Shown here piece after piece: positions 6,053-11,010 of a stretch of 11,010 nucleotides of DNA. Source of the DNA: Methanoregula sp. UBA276 (GTDB lineage: Archaea; Halobacteriota; Methanomicrobia; Methanomicrobiales; Methanospirillaceae); assembly GCA_002508495.1 (NCBI GenBank), contig DANA01000114.1, positions 1 through 11,010 on the forward strand. Direction: 5' to 3'. The notes below the pieces were generated by a model. It saw only the letters and a list, made by a program, of their open reading frames with translations, was not told the DNA's origin and ran no database searches. Every line of letters starts with the position of its first letter. Positions within the stretch are counted from its first letter, which is position 1. The position numbers and the translations under genes were made by a program.

Positions 6053-6952
6053 AGGACGCAGCACATTATTTCCATCAAGGATTTTGACCGGGAAGGGATC
6101 GAACGCCTGCTGGACCAGGCAGAAGAGATCGACAGGAAACACAGCAGGTCCAAAGCTTTGAATGGCAGGATCCTTGCCACACTCTTTTTTGAACCCAGTA
6201 CAAGGACACGGATGTCGTTTGAATCCGCCATTGCCCGCCTTGGGGGGACGACGCTTTCGGTCGGGAGCGTGGATGCCTGTTCCATGGCAAAGGGTGAGAC
6301 GCTTGCCGATACCATCCGGGTCGTGAGCGGGTATGCCGATGCCATCGTGATCCGGCACCCGAAGGAGGGCGCTGCCCGGCTTGCCGCAGAGTTCTCCTCG
6401 GTCCCGGTCATCAATGCCGGTGACGGCGCGGGCCAGCACCCGTCCCAGACCCTGCTCGACCTGTATACCATCCGCCAGTCGATGCCCATCGAAGGAACCG
6501 ACATTGCGCTGATCGGCGATCTCCGGTACGGGAGGACGGCACATTCGCTCGCTTCCGCCCTTTCCCTGTATAACGTCCGGCTGCACACGCTCTCCCCTGC
6601 CGGCCTTGAACTCCCCGAAACCCTGGCCGCAGAACTCCGCCAGGCGGGCATGGAGATCGTTTCGCACGATACCATCGAGGACCTCATCGGGGACGTGGAC
6701 GTGCTCTATGTAACCCGCGTACAGCGGGAGCGTTTCCCGGACTCGGCATCGTACTTCAATGTCTCCTCCAGCTACCGGATTACCCCGGAAATCCTCTCCG
6801 GTGCAAGAGAACATCTCATCGTCCTCCACCCGCTCCCCCGGGTGGATGAGATCGACCCCAGAGTTGACGAATCCCCCCATGCACGCTACTTCGAGCAGTC
6901 GAGGAACGGCATCCCCGTCCGCATGGCCATGCTCATGGAGGTCCTGAAATGA
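6053..6952 (+). CDS. pyrB: Aspartate carbamoyltransferase catalytic chain (start codon missing or non-standard)
   Basis: Catalyses carbamoyl phosphate plus aspartate to N-carbamoyl-aspartate, the committed step of pyrimidine synthesis. Counting from 6053 (299 residues, normal length), FFEPSTRTR at 45-53 binds carbamoyl phosphate, Lys80 sits in the MAKGETLADT loop, RHPKEG begins at 101, HPSQ is at 129-132 and PLPRVDE at 260-266. The amino-terminal HIISIKDFDREGIERLL, homologous to other PyrB proteins, is read in frame from 6062, so translation should start before it. The frame is closed by TAG at 5999-6001, and between there and TTG 6158 there is no ATG, GTG or TTG. The codon at 6053 is AGG, preceded by GGAGG at 6043-6047; an ATG there would give MTQHIISIKDF. 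Starting at TTG 6158 would remove 35 residues including the first helix. The stop overlaps the pyrI start (ATGA). Confidence 0.9.
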   Translation, partial: RTQHIISIKDFDREGIERLLDQAEEIDRKHSRSKALNGRILATLFFEPSTRTRMSFESAIARLGGTTLSVGSVDACSMAKGETLADTIRVVSGYADAIVIRHPKEGAARLAAEFSSVPVINAGDGAGQHPSQTLLDLYTIRQSMPIEGTDIALIGDLRYGRTAHSLASALSLYNVRLHTLSPAGLELPETLAAELRQAGMEIVSHDTIEDLIGDVDVLYVTRVQRERFPDSASYFNVSSSYRITPEILSGAREHLIVLHPLPRVDEIDPRVDESPHARYFEQSRNGIPVRMAMLMEVLK

Positions 6953-7422
6953 AGAACCCGGAATCCGGGGAGAATGAAGGGCTCCTTGTCCGGCGGATCA
7001 AGAACGGGACCGTGATCGATCACATTGCCCCGGGCGAAGCATTGAATGTTGTCAAGATCCTCGGCATCACAGGCACAACGCAGGAGGCACTCTCGATTGC
7101 TACAAATGTCCAGAGCGGCAACATGGGCCGCAAGGATATCGTCAAACTCACCAACCGCGAGCTCTCAAAAGAAGAGGTGAACCGGATAGCCCTCATCTCG
7201 CCTAACGCCACCATCAACATTGTCCGGAATTTCAAGGTGGTGGAGAAGAAAGGAGTCGAGATCCCCCGCCTTATCGAGGGTATCGTGCGCTGCCCGAACC
7301 CCGGCTGCATATCGAACACCAGCGAGCCGATCCGGAGCCGGTTCGAGGTGCTCCCAAAGGGCCTGCACTGCTGCTATTGTGACTGGGTCATAACACGGGA
7401 CTTAACCAGCCATATCATTTGA
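6949..7422 (+). CDS. pyrI: Aspartate carbamoyltransferase regulatory chain
   Basis: Regulatory subunit that binds nucleotide effectors and, through a zinc domain, the PyrB trimers. It has 157 residues, the normal size. The amino-terminal allosteric domain shows GTVIDHIAPGEALNVVKILG (20-39), the effector-site region equivalent to the E. coli protein, and the conserved KDIVKLTNREL (62-72). The zinc domain has Cys115 and Cys120 in RCPNPGC and Cys141/142 and Cys144 in HCCYC. C115, C120, C141 and C144 match the C-x4-C / C-x2-C pattern of the zinc site. The extra Cys142 is not needed for binding. The ATG overlaps the pyrB TGA by four bases, implying coupled translation and fixed stoichiometry. Confidence 0.96.
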   Translation: MKNPESGENEGLLVRRIKNGTVIDHIAPGEALNVVKILGITGTTQEALSIATNVQSGNMGRKDIVKLTNRELSKEEVNRIALISPNATINIVRNFKVVEKKGVEIPRLIEGIVRCPNPGCISNTSEPIRSRFEVLPKGLHCCYCDWVITRDLTSHII

Positions 7423-7433
7423 ATACTATCGTA

Positions 7434-7484
7434 TTTTTCCCGGGATTTTATATCGGAATTCTATTCGATTTTCACCGTTTTTTT
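7434..7484 (+). terminator. T-rich terminator region after pyrBI
   Basis: Two T-tracts follow the pyrI stop: T5 at 7434-7438 and T7 at 7478-7484. Either could end the pyrBI transcript in the archaeal oligo-U manner. A TATA-like element lies between them, so the first may be the true end. Confidence 0.35.
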
Positions 7485-7503
7485 GACTGAAGGGATTAAA
7501 TAT
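7446..7503 (+). promoter_or_regulatory. Promoter region of the PKD surface-protein gene, two TATA candidates
   Basis: TTTTATAT at 7446-7453 is close to the methanogen TATA consensus and would give a leader of nearly 60 bases including GAGG at 7520-7523. TTAAATAT at 7496-7503 is 32 bases before the ATG and would give a nearly leaderless message. I cannot choose between them from sequence alone. Confidence 0.4.
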
Positions 7504-7531
7504 GTGACCATCAATACTTGAGGTTGTGATC

Positions 7532-9802
7532 ATGATGAGATCTAATCAGTTTTTCCTGTATGCAGGACTGGTTTTCCTGCTTGCAGCACTGGTTATGCCA
7601 TGTGCTGCAGCATCCAGCAATGTGCAGTCAGGCTATATTACAGTCGGGATTGCACCGGTTGCACAGTTCGATGCACACTATGCATTCACCACGCTTCCGG
7701 CAACGGTACGGTTTGTTGACAATTCCCTGGGTTCAACCCCCATGACCTATGCATGGGACTTTGGCGACGGGAAAACTTCGAATGAACAGAATCCCACCCA
7801 CGTGTACTCCCAGCGCGGCACCTACACGGTGACGCTGACAGTCAAGAACGCGTACGGCTCCAGCACCGCGGTCAAGCGGGATTTCATTACGGTCGGAATG
7901 GTTGCAAAACCGGACTTCACCGCAAGCCCGACCACGGGCAGTGACCCCCTGCCGGTGAAATTCACGGACATGACCTCCGGCTCTGTCGACAGCTGGCAGT
8001 GGGACTTCGGGGACGGGAAACGCTCCACTGAACAGAACCCCACCCACACCTACTGGGTTCCCGGTGTCTACACCGTCATCCTGACCGTCAGCAATGAATA
8101 CGGGCAGGCAGATGTGACCAAGATCCAGTACATCACGGTTGTCGGTGACCTTGTCGCCAAGTTCAATGCTGACCCGGCATCCGGTAAAGCTCCCCTTGCA
8201 GTCAAGTTTGAAGACCGTTCAACCGGCGGGCCCACGGCCTGGACCTGGGACTTTGGCGATGGCACAACCTCTGACGTCCAGAACCCCGCCCACACGTTCA
8301 CGGCTCCCGGATCCTATGACGTCAAACTGACCGTAATCCGCGATGACGTGACGGACTCCGTTACCCAGGTCATCGATGTCGGCGGCGTGCCCCATGCGGA
8401 CTTCCTGGGCTCACCCCTTGAAGTGGGAGTGAACGCCCCGGTCACGTTCAAGGACAGGACCACCAATTCCCCGACCACCTGGCGGTGGAACTTCGGTGAT
8501 GCTGCAGAATCGACCGTGCAGAACCCCACCCATTCCTACCAGGTGAAAGGGGTTTATACGGTCTCACTCACTGCCATGAACGAGAACGGCAGGGACAGCG
8601 AGGTCAAGCAGGCGTACATCAATGTTGGCATGGGACCCAAGGCGGAGTTCCGGCCGGTTATCGTTCCCTACCAGACCTACAGCGTTCCCAAGGTCGTCAC
8701 CTTTGTCGATGAATCCCTGTATGCACCGACTTCCTGGTCATGGGACTTTGGCGATGGCACAACCTCAAATGAGAAGAACCCGCGCCATGTGTACATGAAC
8801 GAGGGGACCTACACGGTATCCCTGACGGTCAAGAACACGTTCGGCGAGGACACCATGGTCAAGACCGGCTTAATCACGGTCGGTGGCGGCGCTGATGTCG
8901 ACTTCACCGCAGACCGGACCACGGTCGGGGCAGGAACGGTTGTCACGTTTTCCGATCTCTCGACCATGAGCCCCAACCAGTGGGTCTGGGACTTTGGCGA
9001 TGGCATGACCGGCTTTGGGGCAAACCCCCAGCACATCTACCGCGAAGTCGGCGTGTATGATGTCACCCTGACGGCATCCAACCTGTACCAGACCAACAGC
9101 AGGACAAAGAACCTGTATATCACGGTCATCAACCTGCCCCGGGCTGACTTTACCGCGGACATGACCCGCGGCGGTGTTCCCATGGATGTCCATTTCACCG
9201 ACAAATCCACCGGTGCACCCACCACATGGAAGTGGGACTTTGGCGATGGCAGCAGCTCAACCGAGCAGAACCCCACCCACACGTACACGAGTCTGGGAAC
9301 CTATACCGTGACCCTGACCGCGTCCAACAACAATGGATCCGACACGACATCCAAGGTCGGTCTCATTACCACGACCCTCGGGCCGGTTGCAGAATTCAAG
9401 GCTGACCGGCAGGTAGGCAAAGCCCCGTTCATCGTTGCCTTCACGGATCTCTCGAAGGGCGACCCGACCTCATGGGCATGGGACTTTGGCGACGGGACAA
9501 CCTCCTCTGCACAGAACCCGACCCACATCTACATGAAAGAAGGGTATTACGATGTCCGCCTGACCGTTACCAACCAGTATGGCAGCGACTCGATCTTCAA
9601 GACCGGTACTGCTTCACCGGCCGTAACAAGCGAGAAGACACCGGCATCACCAACAGCGGTACCGGTCATCACCGCAGCAGCTGAAGAGACCAACGCCGCA
9701 ACAAAAGCACCGACCCCCACAAAAGCACCGCTGTCACTTGCCGTGACCATGGCTGCTGCACTCATCGGCCTGGCTGCTGTTGTTGTGGCAAACCGGAAAT
9801 AA
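7532..9802 (+). CDS. Secreted, membrane-anchored surface protein with eight PKD domains
   Basis: A 756-residue cell-surface protein, probably part of the envelope or an adhesin. A signal peptide covers about 1-27 (hydrophobic core LYAGLVFLLAALVM, then AAASS). Eight PKD beta-sandwich domains follow, each with the WDFGDG core; the Trp falls at 75, 157, 239, 319, 404, 486, 568 and 650, a spacing of 80-85 residues. Domain 4 has WNFGDA and is degenerate. After domain 8 comes a Pro/Thr/Ala-rich stalk (about 693-733), then a carboxy-terminal membrane segment (about 734-753) ending NRK. I chose ATG 7532, eight bases after GAGG; GTG 7526 in the same frame is possible. The segment just after the signal peptide (GYITVG) matches the tail strand of a PKD unit, as if an earlier repeat was lost. 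No enzymatic domain is seen, and the ligand is unknown. Confidence 0.92.
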   Translation: MMRSNQFFLYAGLVFLLAALVMPCAAASSNVQSGYITVGIAPVAQFDAHYAFTTLPATVRFVDNSLGSTPMTYAWDFGDGKTSNEQNPTHVYSQRGTYTVTLTVKNAYGSSTAVKRDFITVGMVAKPDFTASPTTGSDPLPVKFTDMTSGSVDSWQWDFGDGKRSTEQNPTHTYWVPGVYTVILTVSNEYGQADVTKIQYITVVGDLVAKFNADPASGKAPLAVKFEDRSTGGPTAWTWDFGDGTTSDVQNPAHTFTAPGSYDVKLTVIRDDVTDSVTQVIDVGGVPHADFLGSPLEVGVNAPVTFKDRTTNSPTTWRWNFGDAAESTVQNPTHSYQVKGVYTVSLTAMNENGRDSEVKQAYINVGMGPKAEFRPVIVPYQTYSVPKVVTFVDESLYAPTSWSWDFGDGTTSNEKNPRHVYMNEGTYTVSLTVKNTFGEDTMVKTGLITVGGGADVDFTADRTTVGAGTVVTFSDLSTMSPNQWVWDFGDGMTGFGANPQHIYREVGVYDVTLTASNLYQTNSRTKNLYITVINLPRADFTADMTRGGVPMDVHFTDKSTGAPTTWKWDFGDGSSSTEQNPTHTYTSLGTYTVTLTASNNNGSDTTSKVGLITTTLGPVAEFKADRQVGKAPFIVAFTDLSKGDPTSWAWDFGDGTTSSAQNPTHIYMKEGYYDVRLTVTNQYGSDSIFKTGTASPAVTSEKTPASPTAVPVITAAAEETNAATKAPTPTKAPLSLAVTMAAALIGLAAVVVANRK
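7680..9605 (+). repeat. Tandem array of eight PKD-coding units, about 246 bp each
   Basis: Units repeat with a period near 246 bases. DNA similarity is highest at the WDFGDG codons. The 18-mer tgggactttggcgatggc occurs at 8246, 8741, 8987 and 9233, and the identity between the copies at 8246 and 8741 extends to 26 bases. Between these blocks the units are clearly diverged, so the array is old or only locally homogenised. Confidence 0.85.
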
Positions 9803-9815
9803 TTTTTTTTCTTTT
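9803..9815 (+). terminator. Oligo-T terminator of the PKD gene
   Basis: Directly after the TAA stop lie T8, C, T4. This U-rich tract suits archaeal factor-independent termination. Confidence 0.55.
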
Positions 9816-9817
9816 CT

Positions 9818-9824
9818 AAAAAAA
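9818..9824 (-). terminator. Oligo-T terminator of coaD
   Basis: Seven A residues on the plus strand give T7 on the minus strand about 32 bases after the coaD stop. With the tract at 9803-9815 it forms a two-way terminator between converging genes. Confidence 0.45.
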
Positions 9825-9855
9825 CAGGGCAGATAACAGGTCCTGCCAGATGATG

Positions 9856-10326
9856 TTACGCTTGTTTCTCCGGCAGCACGTGGCCGTGAATGTCGATCTC
9901 GCCTTTGTAAATCCGTGTGCTCGAAATCCACCGCCCGTCTTCGGCAAGGACACAACTGATCTGGTGGATGTCCACTTTCCTGCAGCCCCGCTCCTTCCGG
10001 AGGCGGTTGATCTCCATCGCCACCGGCAGGGTCTCTTCGGAGACGACAATGGCATCGAAATCCGCGTCAAGGGCCGAGCCAAACCGGTCCTGCAGGGGTT
10101 CAACAACCCACGGTGCCGAATAGCGGCTCTGCAGGATGAAATCGGTCAAATCTGCTCTCCGCCCGTCAAAACTCTGGATGGGGTGGCTCTTTTTGCTGGC
10201 AAAAGAGTCGGTGGTCAGGCCGATGACCACAAGGCCGTCTTTTCCGGCGATTTCGAACGAGCGGCTGATGAGGCGCTTATGCCCGTCATGCAGGGGATCG
10301 AAGGTGCCCCCTACCATAACCTTCAT
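9856..10326 (-). CDS. coaD: Archaeal pantetheine-phosphate adenylyltransferase
   Basis: Transfers AMP from ATP to 4'-phosphopantetheine to make dephospho-CoA in coenzyme A synthesis. It is a small cytosolic Rossmann-like nucleotidyltransferase. Its 156 residues are the archaeal length. The GGTFDPLHDGHKRLI at 6-20 contains the HxGH nucleotidylyl-transfer signature (His13 to His16). VSEET at 95-99 and ISSTRI at 134-139 are the second and third nucleotide-binding motifs; the latter is the ISSTR type common to this superfamily. The start at 10324-10326 places the GGTFD motif close to the amino terminus as expected. No good Shine-Dalgarno precedes it. It converges on the PKD gene and diverges from the carbonic-anhydrase-like gene across 30 bases. 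Other cytidylyltransferase-like enzymes share the fold, but the motif set and length favour CoaD. Confidence 0.9.
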   Translation of the reverse strand: MKVMVGGTFDPLHDGHKRLISRSFEIAGKDGLVVIGLTTDSFASKKSHPIQSFDGRRADLTDFILQSRYSAPWVVEPLQDRFGSALDADFDAIVVSEETLPVAMEINRLRKERGCRKVDIHQISCVLAEDGRWISSTRIYKGEIDIHGHVLPEKQA

Positions 10327-10356
10327 GCTCTTTGATTCTTAACTTCCTATGTTATT
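10327..10356. promoter_or_regulatory. Very short divergent promoter gap between coaD and the carbonic-anhydrase-like gene
   Basis: Only 30 bases separate the two start codons, and neither has a clear Shine-Dalgarno. An A/T-rich segment on the minus strand (CATAATAACATA, about 10346-10357) sits about 25 bases before the coaD ATG, which suits a leaderless message. For the plus-strand gene, only a weak GATTCTTAA at 10334-10342 is visible. The promoters must overlap each other or the opposite coding region. Confidence 0.35.
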
Positions 10357-10854
10357 ATGCATATGGATGGAAAGGTCACCGGTACTCCCTTGTTTTGCGC
10401 AGGTAACGCCACCGTTACCGGGGACGTAACGATCGGCAACGATGTCGGGATCTGGTTCGGGGCGGTGGTACGGGCAGACAAGGACAGGATCGTTCTTGGC
10501 GACCGGTCAAACATCCAGGACAACTGCGTTGTGCACACCACCACGGGACACCCGGTCCACATCGGCAGCGATGTGTCGGTTGGGCACGGTGCAATCCTGC
10601 ACGGGTGCACTATCGGCAACCGGGTTATTGTCGGTATGGGGGCAATCGTGCTGAACGGTGCGGCAGTCGGGGAGGGAACGGTCATCGGCGCCGGTGCGGT
10701 GGTGACTGAAGGCATGCAGGTTCCCCCGGGTTCGGTTATTGTCGGGGTCCCCGGCAGGGTCATCAAGCCGGCTTCTGAAGAACAGCAGAAGCATATCCTT
10801 GCCAATGCCGCTTCCTATGTCAGGCTTGCAGGAGAGTACGGCGCCCATGAGTAG
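10357..10854 (+). CDS. Gamma-carbonic-anhydrase-like hexapeptide-repeat protein (CamH/YrdA/PaaY type)
   Basis: A 165-residue left-handed beta-helix protein, predicted to form a metal-binding homotrimer in the cytoplasm that may interconvert CO2 and bicarbonate. Hexapeptide repeats run from about 18 to 130 (VTGDVTIGNDVGIW and similar), followed by a carboxy-terminal helix. The three metal-ligand histidines are present with family spacing: His60 in CVVH, His77 and His82 in VGHGAILH. Arg39 and Asp41 in VVRAD, and Gln54 and Asp55 in NIQDN, match residues around the active site. The acidic loop and proton-shuttle glutamate of Methanosarcina Cam are absent, so it is a CamH-like member whose activity is uncertain. 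A second in-frame ATG at 10363 could be the start. Its last eight bases overlap hdrA, indicating one transcript. Confidence 0.9.
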   Translation: MHMDGKVTGTPLFCAGNATVTGDVTIGNDVGIWFGAVVRADKDRIVLGDRSNIQDNCVVHTTTGHPVHIGSDVSVGHGAILHGCTIGNRVIVGMGAIVLNGAAVGEGTVIGAGAVVTEGMQVPPGSVIVGVPGRVIKPASEEQQKHILANAASYVRLAGEYGAHE

Positions 10855-11010
10855 CGTTGTTGTCATCGGTGCAGGCGTTGCCGGGATCCAGGCAGCGCTC
10901 GATATCGCCAACCATCACATCCACGTCGATCTCGTGGAACGGGAACCGACCATTGGCGGCCACATGGCCCAGCTGGACAAGACGTTCCCGACCAACGACT
11001 GCTCGATGTG
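10847..11010 (+). CDS. hdrA: Heterodisulfide reductase subunit A (HdrA), amino-terminal part, cut by window end
   Basis: HdrA is the FAD- and iron-sulfur-containing, electron-bifurcating subunit of the cytoplasmic CoB-CoM heterodisulfide reductase of methanogens. Fifty-four codons are visible. They start with VVVIGAGVAGIQAALDIA, whose GxGxxG at 8-13 is the FAD dinucleotide fold, then VDLVEREPTIGGHMAQLD at 27-44 and KTFPTNDCSM at 45-54 with Cys52; this GGxMAQLDKTFPTxDCS block is characteristic of HdrA. The ATG overlaps the upstream gene by eight bases and has GGAGAG about ten bases before it. Many HdrA proteins carry roughly 140 further residues before this fold. Here they are absent, as the upstream DNA is the carbonic-anhydrase-like gene in another frame. 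A related HdrA-like/QmoA protein cannot be excluded from 54 residues. Confidence 0.9.
   Translation, partial: MSSVVVIGAGVAGIQAALDIANHHIHVDLVEREPTIGGHMAQLDKTFPTNDCSM

Noticed and set aside
5858..6880. Upstream extension of the aminotransferase frame by about 340 codons on the minus strand
   Set aside because: It lies antisense to the well-conserved pyrB gene. The extension shows no family motif, while a good Shine-Dalgarno and the family-typical amino terminus mark the start at 5857. GC-rich codon usage of pyrB explains the open antisense frame.
8068..9528. Series of regularly spaced minus-strand frames opposite the PKD gene, which could look like a repeat gene family
   Set aside because: They are antisense images of the PKD repeats. 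Their regular spacing simply mirrors the 82-residue period.
10507..10911. 134-codon minus-strand frame opposite the carbonic-anhydrase-like gene and hdrA start
   Set aside because: It is the antisense shadow of two genes with strong motifs. Its sequence is low-complexity and matches no family I know.

Overview
The window looks like chromosomal DNA of a methanogenic archaeon, most likely of the order Methanomicrobiales (Methanoregula- or Methanosphaerula-like). The evidence is a heterodisulfide reductase HdrA amino terminus at the right edge, an archaeal-type pantetheine-phosphate adenylyltransferase, an archaeal pyrB-pyrI pair, a large PKD-repeat surface protein, oligo-T stretches just after stop codons, and TATA-like boxes about 25 bases before starts. 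The order-level placement is inference.

Left part (1 to about 5860) is a surface-glycan region read entirely on the minus strand. In transcription order (right to left) it has a DegT-type sugar aminotransferase (4763-5857), a decayed patch with a transposase remnant and a duplicated piece of the next gene (4145-4751), an SGNH-like membrane-anchored protein (2939-3907) and a membrane-bound O-acyltransferase (MBOAT, 1441-2937) one base apart, and a nucleotide-sugar dehydrogenase (28-1275). The dehydrogenase and aminotransferase are the classes that make amino- or diamino-uronic acid sugar nucleotides. The MBOAT/SGNH pair resembles the machinery that adds acyl, typically acetyl, groups to exported glycans. 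Together they suggest making and decorating an extracellular polysaccharide or S-layer glycan. The part left of about 4760 is visibly more AT-rich than the rest.

Middle part (about 5860-7422) carries pyrB and pyrI, the catalytic and regulatory chains of aspartate carbamoyltransferase, overlapping by four bases. pyrB is odd: its conserved amino terminus is encoded, but no ATG, GTG or TTG lies in frame where the protein should begin; the codon at the expected place is AGG.

Next (7532-9802) is one gene for a secreted, membrane-anchored protein with eight PKD domains at a period of about 82 residues. It faces coaD (9856-10326, minus strand), with T-rich terminators for both strands between them. 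coaD is divergent, across only 30 bases, from a gamma-carbonic-anhydrase-like gene (10357-10854), which overlaps by eight bases the start of hdrA (10847 onward, cut by the window end). This hdrA begins directly at the FAD-binding fold and lacks the usual amino-terminal domain.

The best leads are the duplicated SGNH fragment welded to an IS remnant, the missing pyrB start codon, the loss of a normally conserved aspartate next to the catalytic cysteine of the sugar dehydrogenase, the MBOAT/SGNH glycan-acylation pair in a methanogen, and the carbonic-anhydrase-like/HdrA coupling. I saw no CRISPR array, tRNA or rRNA.
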